Assembly (NCBI GenBank): GCA_046758865.1
Contig: JBHIBD010000046.1
Coordinates: forward strand, 1 to 16,877
DNA length: 16,877 nucleotides
DNA from: JBHIBD01 sp046758865
Lineage (GTDB): Bacteria; Planctomycetota; Brocadiia; Brocadiales; Bathyanammoxibiaceae
Direction: 5' to 3'
Shown: positions 1-6,612 of the stretch, piece by piece
Layout of the letters: each line of letters starts with the position of its first letter
Numbering within the stretch: position 1 is the first letter of the stretch
Position numbers and translations under genes: made by a program
The notes under the pieces: model-generated
The model's database searches: none
Told to the model about the DNA's origin: nothing
Seen by the model: only the letters and a program-made list of their open reading frames with translations

Positions 1-698
1 GTCGGTTTTTGCCCTTGGGCCTTTACAAGTAAATCAGGTCTCTTTGTGCGGGTGCGTTCCCTGGCCTGCTCCTCACGCCACCTCTGTATCTCCTCGTGGT
101 GCCCAGAGACAAGTACATCAGGCACCTTCAGGCCCCTGAACTCCCTGGGCCTGGTGTACTGGGGATATTCCAAAAGGCTATCCTTGAAGGATTCAACCAC
201 AGATGAGTCCTCATCCCCCAATACCCCTGGCACCAGTCTTACCACTGCGTCAATCACTACCATCGCCGGGACCTCACCGCCACTCAATACATAATCACCT
301 ATGGATATCTCGAGAAAATCGAACCCCTGCCTTATCCTCTCATCAAAGCCCTCATAGTGGCCACAGACCAACATGAGCCGGCTCTCCCTGGAGAGCGCTC
401 CTGCAACGGACTGAGTGAATCTTTCGCCCTGTGGTGTGAGTAACACCTTTCTGGCAGGCTCACTACCGTCCTTTTCCACCTCCTCGATGGCCCTGAATAC
501 AGGCTCAGGCATCATTACCATGCCGGGGCCTCCACCATACGGCCTGTCGTCTACCTTCTTGTGTTTGTCCAGACTATAGTCCCTGATATTCCAGAGATGA
601 TAGCTCACTAACCCCTTTTCCTGTGCAAGCCTGAGCATACTATGCCCGATGACAGGCTGAAACGTCTCCGGAAATAGGGTCAATATATCGATGCGCAT
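1..698 (-). CDS. trmD: tRNA (guanine-N1)-methyltransferase TrmD, 3' end cut by window
   Basis: This enzyme makes m1G at position 37 of tRNAs reading CUN, CCN and CGG codons, using S-adenosylmethionine, and so prevents frameshifting. Translating from the ATG at 698 gives about 232 residues that run off the window without a stop. The SPOUT knot motifs are present: YGGGPGM (residues 54-60), GHYEGFDERI (113-122), EISIGDYVLSGGE (130-142), then the C-terminal RPREFRG and SGHHEEI..WR. Only the last few residues are missing by comparison with the usual 240-260. No clear Shine-Dalgarno precedes the ATG. It follows rpsP by 35 bp on the same strand; the rimM gene often found between them is absent. The nearby tRNA-Pro(CGG) would be a natural substrate. 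Confidence 0.95.
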   Translation of the reverse strand, partial: MRIDILTLFPETFQPVIGHSMLRLAQEKGLVSYHLWNIRDYSLDKHKKVDDRPYGGGPGMVMMPEPVFRAIEEVEKDGSEPARKVLLTPQGERFTQSVAGALSRESRLMLVCGHYEGFDERIRQGFDFLEISIGDYVLSGGEVPAMVVIDAVVRLVPGVLGDEDSSVVESFKDSLLEYPQYTRPREFRGLKVPDVLVSGHHEEIQRWREEQARERTRTKRPDLLVKAQGQKP

Positions 699-733
699 AT
701 AAAAACCAAGGCTTTTAGCCCAGTAAAACGGCC

Positions 734-988
734 TCAACGCCTGACTGATATACCATGTCTCTTTAAAATAATGGCCACTTTCTCTGTAGGCTGTGCTCCT
801 ACACTTAGCCAGTACTCAATCCTATCCTTCTTGAGTACCTCCCTTTTGGCGTCGTCCTTCACTAACGGGTCATAGTACCCAACTTCCTCAATAGCCTCTC
901 CGTCCCTTTCCTCGCGGGCATCAAATATGCCTATTCTATAGAAGGGCCTATTTCTACGGCCCATCCTCTTCATTCTTATTCTTACCAC
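734..988 (-). CDS. rpsP: 30S ribosomal protein S16
   Basis: An 84-residue S16 protein, the usual size, of the small ribosomal subunit. The family signature is intact: VRIRMKRMGRRNRPFYRI at the N-terminus, D-A-R (24-26), then GYYDPL. The start codon is GTG, not ATG. It is fixed by an AGGAGG at 995-1000 with 6 bases of spacing, and the residues after it match where S16 proteins normally begin. It lies 31 bp behind ffh and 35 bp ahead of trmD, so the three are almost certainly co-transcribed. Confidence 0.97.
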   Translation of the reverse strand: MVRIRMKRMGRRNRPFYRIGIFDAREERDGEAIEEVGYYDPLVKDDAKREVLKKDRIEYWLSVGAQPTEKVAIILKRHGISVRR

Positions 989-1019
989 TTCCTTCCTCCT
1001 ATAGGTTTAATATAGTCAG

Positions 1020-2372
1020 TTATCCCTTCTTGCCTCTTCCAAAGCCCATTGGAAAGCCTCCTTTGGGCATGCCCATCCTCATGGGACCGCTACTACTTAC
1101 CTGCCTCAGCATCTTCTTCATAAACTTAAATTGTTTCAGAAGCTGGTTCACGTCCTGAAGCGTTGTACCACTGCCCCTGGCTATCCTCGCCCTGCGGCTC
1201 CCACCAATAACATCCGGCCTCAGCCTTTCCTCCCTGGTCATAGACCGCACTATCGCCTCTACCTTATCCATCTGGCTGTCATCTATATCTAGTCCATCCA
1301 GCTTGCTGCCCACCCCGGGTATCATGCCCAAAATCTCTTGCAGGGGACCCATCTGCCTCACCTGCTGAAGCTGGTCCATAAAGTCCTCCAGCGTCAAGGT
1401 GTCGTCCTTTACCTTTCTGGCAAAGGCCTTGGCCTTTTCCTCATCTGCCACCGCCTGGGCCTTCTCCACCAGGGTTACCACATCACCCATGCCCAGAATC
1501 CTGGACGCCATGCGGTCCGGGTGAAACTCTTCCAGCTTATCCAGCTTCTCTCCCACACCTACAAACTTTATGGGCTTTCCAGTAACCGCCTTAACAGACA
1601 GTGCTGCGCCCCCACGTGTGTCACCGTCAAGCTTCGTCAAAATAACGCCATTGAACTCGAGATGGGAATTAAACTCCTTGGCGCTATTGACCGCGTCCTG
1701 ACCCGTCATTGCATCACACACAAAGAAGATATGGCCGGGCTCTAATTTGTCCCTGATGTCACTCAGTTCATTCATCAGCTCCTCATCTATATGAAGCCTA
1801 CCTGCCGTATCCAGTATGATTGCGTCTAGAGATTTCTCTCTGGCATAGTCTACCGCCCTCTGACATATCGTAGTGGGTTGTCCCGAATCCTCGGAATATA
1901 CCGGTACGCCCAACTGCTTCCCCAGCACCTTCAACTGCTTTATGGCGGCGGGCCTCTGCACGTCGGCAGCTACCAGCAGCGGCTTACGACCCTTGGACAT
2001 CACCAGCTTTGCCAGCTTCGCCGCCGTGGTAGTCTTGCCACAGCCATGTAAACCCACGAGCATTATTACAGTCGGGCCACCCTCGCGAAAGGTGAGCGCG
2101 GGGCCTACCGGACCCATTATGTCTACAAGCTCATCATGGATTATCTTTACCACCTGCTGCCCGGGTGCGACACTTTGGACAACCTCCTCGCCCACGGCCT
2201 TCTCGGTTACCTTCTGGATGAACTGCTTGACCACACGGTAGTTGACATCGGCCTCAAGCAGGGCAGTCCTGACCTCACGGAGGCCGTCCTGGATATTCTC
2301 CTTTGACAGCCGCCCCCTGCCACGGAGCTTATCAAAGATACCCTCTAACGTCTTGCTGATGGATTCAAACAT
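1020..2372 (-). CDS. ffh: Signal recognition particle GTPase Ffh (SRP54)
   Basis: The protein component of the signal recognition particle. It binds signal sequences and 4.5S/SRP RNA and delivers ribosomes to FtsY at the membrane. The 450 residues follow the family layout: N-domain helices 1-95; GTPase domain with P-loop GLHGCGKTT (107-115), DTAGR (188-192) and TKLDGD (246-251); then the M domain from about 300, with the RNA-binding block around SRRARIARGSGTT and a Met/Gly-rich tail. The P-loop has His and Cys where GLQGSGKTT is commonest, which should still bind GTP. The ATG at 2372 has AGGAG about 12 bases upstream, slightly long. It is the first gene of the ffh-rpsP-trmD operon. Confidence 0.97.
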   Translation of the reverse strand: MFESISKTLEGIFDKLRGRGRLSKENIQDGLREVRTALLEADVNYRVVKQFIQKVTEKAVGEEVVQSVAPGQQVVKIIHDELVDIMGPVGPALTFREGGPTVIMLVGLHGCGKTTTAAKLAKLVMSKGRKPLLVAADVQRPAAIKQLKVLGKQLGVPVYSEDSGQPTTICQRAVDYAREKSLDAIILDTAGRLHIDEELMNELSDIRDKLEPGHIFFVCDAMTGQDAVNSAKEFNSHLEFNGVILTKLDGDTRGGAALSVKAVTGKPIKFVGVGEKLDKLEEFHPDRMASRILGMGDVVTLVEKAQAVADEEKAKAFARKVKDDTLTLEDFMDQLQQVRQMGPLQEILGMIPGVGSKLDGLDIDDSQMDKVEAIVRSMTREERLRPDVIGGSRRARIARGSGTTLQDVNQLLKQFKFMKKMLRQVSSSGPMRMGMPKGGFPMGFGRGKKG

Positions 2373-2406
2373 ATAAGCTCACATCTCCTGAGTCAAATCC
2401 TAAGGC

Positions 2407-2435
2407 ATTATACAAAATAGACTTGCGTGACACAA
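2407..2435 (-). promoter_or_regulatory. Predicted sigma70-type promoter of the ffh operon
   Basis: On the minus strand, TTGTGT (2430-2435) and a perfect TATAAT (2407-2412) are separated by exactly 17 bases. Transcription would start near 2400, giving a short leader of about 28 bases before the ffh ATG. The position and spacing are what is expected; the -35 box is only half-consensus. Confidence 0.6.
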
Positions 2436-2547
2436 CTCCAAAAGACCTAAGCCCTCTGCTGCTACTTAAAGCAGAAATGGCTCTTTGAGGTGTCCCCTTT
2501 TAGCACAGAGGCTAAAGACCTCATTACCATCGATCTTAACTCGTAGG

Positions 2548-4113
2548 TCAATAGCCGTAGAACTTTGAAAATGCAATTATTAGGCCGGCGCCGATGGTGA
2601 CGGTCGCAAACGTTAAGGGCATACCAACCTTCATCCAGCGCCCAAATGTAATTGGCCGTTTAGTTTTCCTGCTCAGGAACATTACAATGATGTTTGGTGC
2701 CGCCCCAATCGGTGTAGCATTACCTCCAAAGCTCACACCCATAGCCAGTGCCCACCACAGGGGTGTAATGTTTATACCTGAGTGTTTCAGGTGCAAGAAA
2801 ATCGGTATCAATGCCAAAGTAAGCACGCTATTTTCTACAATCATAGCCATCACCGCACCAGACCATGCTACAACCAGTACTGCCACTATTATATTTTCCT
2901 GTATAAAGGCAATGGCCTGTAATGCAACAAAATGGAGGACGCCCGCCTTCTCAAGCCCACCCACACACACAAAAAGGGTGCCATAAAATAATATTATGTC
3001 CCACTCTACGTCTGCCAGAATCTCCTTCATGTCCGGTCGCACCAGAACCAGGGCCAAAGATGCCCCAATCAAGGTTATAAAATAGGGTTCGAGACCAAGT
3101 ACGCCCTCGAGTATAAACAATATGATGATTACTCCTAAACAGGCTAAGAGAATAACCATATTCTTTATATTTGCTCTCTGCATACGTGCTTTTATCTCCA
3201 GAAGCTTCTTTAGCTCCGTACGCTTACCTTTATATCTAAGCTCCTTCCAGAAGATAGCAATAACTATGGCAAGGGATACGGCAGCAGCAGAAAAGGCAAT
3301 GGGGGCCATGTGGATAAAGAAGTTATTGAATTTTATGTGTGCCGCAGAGCCTATCATGATATTGGGTGGGTCACCCACCAGGCTGGCCGTGCCCCCGACA
3401 GCCGCCAGCATGGCCTCTGCCATAATGAAGGGAACGGGATTAATCTCCAGAAGCTCGGACGTGGTAATAGTCACCGGGGCAACCACCATCACCATCGTCA
3501 CATTATTAACCGCCATAGACAAAAGCGCTGTAACCGTTCCAAGAACTATCAGCAAAAGCTTGGGATTTCGCCCAAACTTTGTTGCTATGAAAAATGCCAT
3601 GAACTGGAAGAACCCAGAATGCTCTAATAAGCCCGTCACAATCATCATTCCAAGGATAAGCCCCAGGGTACCCAGGTCTATTGCATGAAGGGCCTCTCCT
3701 GGGCTGTAAAAACCCATGTAACGGCCAACAAGTGTCATCAGGACCGCGCCGACCATGCCAACAATAGCTATCTCTACACGGTTGACGATTATCGCCGCAA
3801 TTGTGCCGATAAAAATACCCAGAGAAGCAAATATGGCCGCCCTATTATAGGCCCCCTTGTGCTCTATCCTATGCCTAAAGATTGACCCCTCTAACTCACC
3901 CGGTAGTGGGCTTATAGTCAGGCTCTCCAGTATCCCTTCTTTCTCCAAAACCGATTCGGGTATTTGGAGACTTTCTTCGACTGGTTCTTGCGCAAGTCTC
4001 TTGTCCGGCTGAGAGGAAGAGGCGCTTTGCCCGCTACTTACTCCATAAACCAGTGATACTCCACCCCCGACAAAAAGCAGACCCACGATTAATGGGATAA
4101 AACACCTTCGCAT
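2548..4113 (-). CDS. ArsB/NhaD-family (ion transporter superfamily) permease with N-terminal extension
   Basis: A 521-residue inner-membrane transporter of the ArsB/NhaD/P-protein group in the ion transporter superfamily. Members exchange Na+ for H+ or export arsenite; the substrate here cannot be read from sequence. About eleven hydrophobic segments run from residue 92 to the end. The paired family motifs are present: GGTASLVGDPPNIMIGSA around 240-257 and, in the second half, GGNATPIGAAPN around 463-474. Unusually, the core is preceded by a hydrophobic segment (residues 5-24) and a polar stretch of about 65 residues rich in Ser, Gln and Glu, which would sit outside the membrane. The ATG at 4113 has AAGGGAAG upstream at good spacing. 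No arsR or arsC lies beside it, so arsenite export is not supported; Na+/H+ antiport is the likelier guess. Confidence 0.85.
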   Translation of the reverse strand: MRRCFIPLIVGLLFVGGGVSLVYGVSSGQSASSSQPDKRLAQEPVEESLQIPESVLEKEGILESLTISPLPGELEGSIFRHRIEHKGAYNRAAIFASLGIFIGTIAAIIVNRVEIAIVGMVGAVLMTLVGRYMGFYSPGEALHAIDLGTLGLILGMMIVTGLLEHSGFFQFMAFFIATKFGRNPKLLLIVLGTVTALLSMAVNNVTMVMVVAPVTITTSELLEINPVPFIMAEAMLAAVGGTASLVGDPPNIMIGSAAHIKFNNFFIHMAPIAFSAAAVSLAIVIAIFWKELRYKGKRTELKKLLEIKARMQRANIKNMVILLACLGVIIILFILEGVLGLEPYFITLIGASLALVLVRPDMKEILADVEWDIILFYGTLFVCVGGLEKAGVLHFVALQAIAFIQENIIVAVLVVAWSGAVMAMIVENSVLTLALIPIFLHLKHSGINITPLWWALAMGVSFGGNATPIGAAPNIIVMFLSRKTKRPITFGRWMKVGMPLTFATVTIGAGLIIAFSKFYGY

Positions 4114-4157
4114 CTAGACTTCCCTTTAGATTAAAAACTACAGTCAAAACTAAAAAG

Positions 4158-4186
4158 AATATAATGCATATGGGAAACTCTTACAA
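4158..4186 (-). promoter_or_regulatory. Predicted promoter of the ArsB/NhaD-type transporter
   Basis: On the minus strand, TTGTAA (4181-4186), a 17-base spacer and TATATT (4158-4163) precede the transporter gene. The predicted start near 4150 leaves a leader of about 37 bases with a good ribosome-binding site. I see no operator-like palindrome on it. Confidence 0.5.
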
Positions 4187-4267
4187 GGCAATTTATTCCA
4201 GGAATTTCGAGGTATGAAAATTTAAAATTGGTACCGGGGTATTTGGTGTGTTTACATAGCAATTACT

Positions 4268-4477
4268 TTACAGTCTCTTAGGTACTTCAATGTCAGCGAA
4301 GAGCATTTCTAAAAGGGACAATGTGGGTTTTTTGCCCACAGTACGATAGGTAAAAGGCCGTCCAAAAACTGTAGGTACATTGGCTTCTTCCGTGTGGTAT
4401 GGGCCTGTATAAATTACTAGAGAAAGATAACGTGTTTGAATGGGCAAGTGAGTAGCTCTTAGCCCAACTAAATCCTT
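4268..4477 (-). pseudogene. Orphan open frame, possible gene remnant
   Basis: Between the transporter and the small exported protein the minus strand stays open for 69 codons after a TAG at 4478-4480 and ends in TAA at 4268-4270. The composition looks protein-like (includes GPYHTEEANVPTVFGRPF and ends in ADIEVPKRL), but the frame has no ATG or GTG with a ribosome-binding site. I do not recognise the sequence. It may be the decayed end of a longer gene, or a chance open frame. The rest of the 4114-4487 gap holds the transporter promoter and no other gene I can support. Confidence 0.3.
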
Positions 4478-4487
4478 CTAGTGCAAA

Positions 4488-4904
4488 CTACCACTCTTCA
4501 ATCTCTACAATACTAATCTGATAGTACCTTATTCTGCGATAAACCTCTTCACCCCCAGGTATCTCCAGTTCTACCTGCTCAACATCACCGCTCATGAGAA
4601 ACGCAGGCGTGAAGTTGACGTCTACAAGCAACGACCTGTCTCGATCAAAAAAGGCCATACAAAGGCAGATACGGGCCTCCGTTTGGCTTTTGTTTCTTAT
4701 CCTGGCCTTTACCCTTAAGTCATGGTTTTCCAAAAACTCTATTTTCTCCACCTTAAATACATCATCAGCGATATATTCCTGAACACCAAGTACAAAATGC
4801 CTCCAACCAGTAGATATATTTGCACAGGCCGTCTTATTGGCCAAAGCCAACATAAAAAATGAAAGAAATAGAATGAGTCCAGCCCTTATTGTATAGGTCT
4901 TCAT
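4488..4904 (-). CDS. Small exported protein of unknown function
   Basis: A 138-residue protein. I start it at the ATG at 4904 because AAGGAG (4912-4917) sits 7 bases upstream; a longer reading from TTG at 4922 would translate the ribosome-binding site itself. The first 22-28 residues form a signal peptide (MKTYTIRAG, a hydrophobic run, then KTACA-N). The mature part is about 110 residues of alternating hydrophobic and charged residues, suggesting a beta-sandwich: VRNKS-type strand (RIRNKSQTEA), MAFFDRDRSLLVD, then FLMSGDVEQVELEIPGG. This resembles the general layout of small extracytoplasmic beta-domains such as FxLYD, but I cannot assign a family. It follows the broken hisH by 14 bases and may use whatever promoter once served that gene. 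Confidence 0.75.
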   Translation of the reverse strand: MKTYTIRAGLILFLSFFMLALANKTACANISTGWRHFVLGVQEYIADDVFKVEKIEFLENHDLRVKARIRNKSQTEARICLCMAFFDRDRSLLVDVNFTPAFLMSGDVEQVELEIPGGEEVYRRIRYYQISIVEIEEW

Positions 4905-4918
4905 AGTCCCTCTCCTTA

Positions 4919-5215
4919 TCAAAACCCATCCTCAGTAAAATTCCCTAAAGGGGTTAGCCCACTCACTCGGCTCTTTTCAAGATGAAACTGTGCAGCGAAG
5001 ATGTTGTCCTTTCCATATCATCGAAGTGAACTCCCTACCGTGTTTAGTGACAGCGGCCATTACGCTTAGGTCATCCGGGCACATATAGTACGAATGCACA
5101 AAGTACATATATGAGCCTTGAGGGATATTACTGACTATTGGCATATCTCTCTCAAATAATACCTTAGTTCCACCTTATGTTTTGTTGGGTGTAGAAACCC
5201 GATGCCACAAAAGGG
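4919..5215 (-). pseudogene. hisH: Broken C-terminal fragment of imidazole glycerol phosphate synthase glutaminase HisH
   Basis: Three reading frames on the minus strand together spell the last part of HisH, the glutaminase subunit that supplies ammonia to HisF in histidine synthesis. Frame one (about 5212-5165) ends in an IRWN sequence followed by TAA, matching the family's HIGWN. Frame two (5162-4977) reads FERDMPIVSNIPQGSY then YFVHSYYMCPDD, and HGREFTSMIWKGQ; YFVHSYY is the HisH hallmark. Frame three, reached by a one-base shift, reads NIFAAQFHLEKS, the QFHPEKS motif with Pro to Leu; its His and Glu are the remaining catalytic-triad residues. The N-terminal half with the nucleophilic Cys is absent. 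So there are at least two frameshifts, one internal stop and a truncation. It begins directly beside the 3' end of tRNA-Pro. It is not functional. Confidence 0.8.
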
Positions 5216-5221
5216 CTTAAG

Positions 5222-5299
5222 TGGTCGGGGCGACTGGATTTGAACCAGCGACCTCGGCGTCCCGAACGCCGCGCTCTAGCCAGGCTGAGCCACGCCCCG
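5222..5299 (-). tRNA. tRNA-Pro, anticodon CGG
   Basis: The minus strand folds into a complete cloverleaf of 78 bases: acceptor CGGGGCG/CGCCCCG, D-stem GCTC/GAGC, anticodon stem CGGCG/CGCCG with loop TTCGGGA (anticodon CGG), five-base variable loop AGGTC, T-stem GCTGG/CCAGT (one G-U pair) with loop TTCAAAT, discriminator A and an encoded CCA. It decodes CCG. G at position 37 makes it a TrmD substrate. The 3' side is the broken hisH; on the 5' side a 42-base segment spanning the first bases of the tRNA and its leader is duplicated at 7084-7125. Confidence 0.95.
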
Positions 5300-5322
5300 A
5301 ACCTTTATTGACAGGGACTTAC
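5281..5322. repeat. Direct repeat, copy 1 (5' end of tRNA-Pro plus leader)
   Basis: These 42 bases cover the first 19 bases of the tRNA-Pro gene and 23 bases of its upstream leader. They recur in the same orientation at 7084-7125 with only two mismatches. The two copies bracket about 1.8 kb of small, partly decayed genes. Confidence 0.8.
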
Positions 5323-5352
5323 AACCACCTGCTCATGCCTCACACCCCACCG

Positions 5353-5541
5353 GGTGGGCAAAAAGTAGGTATCTTGTGATACCATTCAAGTCATAAGTAT
5401 TTTTGAACATCCCTTAATTTGTAAGTCTAATACTGCTATGTCTACCAAGTGTATCCACTGCTTTGGGCTTACTCACAGAAATTAGGTGAACGACCAGACA
5501 ATACCAGATTTCAGATAATTTTGGAAGAGGGAATAAGGGGC
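5353..5541. repeat. 189-bp dispersed repeat, copy A
   Basis: This segment matches 15426-15614 over exactly 189 bases in the same orientation, with about 15 mismatches and no gaps (about 92% identity by eye). It opens with GGTGGGCAAAAAGT, contains a perfect hairpin GGTATC-TTGT-GATACC (5368-5383) kept in both copies, and ends GAATAAGGGGC. A short open frame inside it begins MSTKCIHC, a CxxC pattern, but in this copy it is stopped after 15 codons. No terminal inverted repeats or target duplications are evident. The remaining bases up to 5745 hold no gene I can support. Confidence 0.8.
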
Positions 5542-5708
5542 ACAAACTAAGGGATTGAATAAGAAGCGGAAGTGTTAGCTGAACGACGGCTCATATTGAA
5601 ATGACTAGAGACTGTCAAGCAAATAACGCAAAACATCTTCCAGCGGTGCCTAAAAAGGTAGGTCTATTCTAGATGGATGTGAGAACAAAACTGAGGGTTT
5701 CGCCCTTG

Positions 5709-5737
5709 AGCAAGGCCCATTCAACTTTGGCTTTGCT
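5709..5737 (-). terminator. Weak hairpin after the OB-like exported protein gene
   Basis: AGCAAAGCC and GGCCTTGCT (one mismatch, about 11-base loop) can pair just downstream of the stop of the gene ending at 5746. A second small hairpin and a TTTTG run follow. The missing strong T-tract makes this a weak terminator call. Confidence 0.3.
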
Positions 5738-5745
5738 TGCGAGGG

Positions 5746-6030
5746 TCATTCATCAACAGGTTTCGTTTTTTCTAAAACGGTGATACATAGCACCTGTTCT
5801 CTCTTCGTCTCAACCTTTACAGTCGTGCCTTTGCTAATATTGCCGTTTATTTCTGTATTATCAGAAAGGGTAAAGCTGTAGACTCCATCGTCGCCCTTGA
5901 TAGTAATGCTGTTGCCAGCTTCATACTCCACCACTTCGCCTGTTATATAGTTCGTTTGTGCCGCCCGGCTTGTGCCCGTGAGGATCATAAGAACGGCTAG
6001 TAAAGTCAGATAAGTAACTGCCTTTTTCAT
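5746..6030 (-). CDS. Small exported OB-like domain protein
   Basis: A 94-residue protein with a clear signal peptide (MKKAVTYLTLLAVLMILTG, cleavage near SRAA). The mature part, about 70 residues, has the alternating-strand pattern of small OB-fold or DUF5666-like domains: YITGEVVEY, NSITIKGDDGVYSFTL, then NGNISKGTTVKVETK. Such domains are usually periplasmic and of unknown function. The ATG at 6030 is preceded by a weak AAGAG. The stop of a doubtful 100-codon ORF lies 4 bases upstream. No cysteine motif or lipobox is present. Family placement is by pattern only. Confidence 0.75.
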   Translation of the reverse strand: MKKAVTYLTLLAVLMILTGTSRAAQTNYITGEVVEYEAGNSITIKGDDGVYSFTLSDNTEINGNISKGTTVKVETKREQVLCITVLEKTKPVDE

Positions 6031-6034
6031 TCTG

Positions 6035-6337
6035 TTACTCTTTTATCTTCAGATTGACTTTCTTTTGGAGCTCTACGGAATGTGCATCGATACGTTCGTT
6101 CCCTTCGTCAATTCCACATTCCATTCCACTACAAGTCAGGACAGATTCTAAAAGGCTTACGTTGGCATGCCCTTGTTCTTTAGTTGTGTAAAACCTGAAC
6201 AACTGGCCTGAGATATGAGGGAAGAAATCGTATCCAAGCCTTAGACTTTTAATAGAATAAAAACCCCTCCAACAACGCAGAAATGATATTACCGCATTGT
6301 CGCCTAGACCCCATAACATTATGGGAGTAGTGGTCAT
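6035..6337 (-). CDS. Doubtful ORF, possibly a decayed histidine-kinase ATPase domain
   Basis: A 100-codon ORF from ATG at 6337, with only a weak AGAG upstream. Its middle reads PHISGQLFRFYTTKEQGH then VSLLESVLTCSGM, recalling the G2 box region of histidine-kinase HATPase domains (iFepFyTTKe.G.G.GLsiv...gG). The glycines of the ATP lid are mostly lost and the segments before it are too short for a full domain. It may be a remnant, or a coincidental match. It ends 4 bases before the next gene. Confidence 0.3.
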   Translation of the reverse strand: MTTTPIMLWGLGDNAVISFLRCWRGFYSIKSLRLGYDFFPHISGQLFRFYTTKEQGHANVSLLESVLTCSGMECGIDEGNERIDAHSVELQKKVNLKIKE

Positions 6338-6405
6338 GTAATCGATCTCTTTCTAGAACTATTTAAGTCAATAGCTCGCGAAATATGAAGAAAATAACCG
6401 AAGAG

Positions 6406-6487
6406 AATGCCAGGAACCCTGACTCCAGCTTAATTAGCTAAATTAAGTTCTCTTGGCATTGCTACTTAAGGAGGGCTTCTGGTTCCT
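6406..6487. other. Nested inverted repeats in a gene-free stretch
   Basis: In the 275-base gap between 6337 and 6613, AATGCCA/TGGCATT (6406-6412 with 6454-6460) encloses a 9-bp stem AGCTTAATT/AATTAAGTT (6427-6435 with 6441-6449, loop AGCTA). AGGAACC/GGTTCCT (6412-6418 with 6481-6487) offers an alternative outer stem. On the minus strand this follows GGTGGGGACAG. It could be a structured RNA, a REP-like element or the edge of a lost mobile element; no gene is visible. Confidence 0.35.
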
Positions 6488-6547
6488 AAAAAACTGTCCC
6501 CACCGTTTAAGCTAGTGAACTCTTTTCAGCACAAACTTATTTCAGGC

Positions 6548-6598
6548 TCATACGCTATAATTACTTATTTCTGAAACAAGGTCTATTATAGCGTATGA
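6548..6598 (-). terminator. 14-bp perfect inverted repeat downstream of the cold-shock gene
   Basis: TCATACGCTATAAT (6548-6561) and ATTATAGCGTATGA (6585-6598) are perfect inverted copies with a 23-base spacer, beginning 14 bases after the cspA stop. No T-tract follows on the minus strand, so this is not a standard intrinsic terminator. A 3' mRNA-stabilising stem-loop or a protein-binding site are alternatives. Confidence 0.4.
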
Positions 6599-6612
6599 AC
6601 GTGCAGCCTAAG

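Noticed and set aside
46..294. Plus-strand ORF of 82 codons
   Set aside because: Antisense to trmD, whose family motifs are intact on the minus strand.
1338..2241. Plus-strand ORFs of 135 and 122 codons
   Set aside because: Antisense shadows of ffh; no ribosome-binding sites and no recognisable domains.
2594..3885. Several plus-strand ORFs, the largest 188 codons
   Set aside because: Antisense to the transporter gene; their hydrophobic look mirrors the membrane helices on the other strand.
4322..4340. Hairpin TGTGGG-TTTTTTG-CCCACA
   Set aside because: The T-run is in the loop, not after the stem, and the stem is only 6 bp, so I do not call a terminator.
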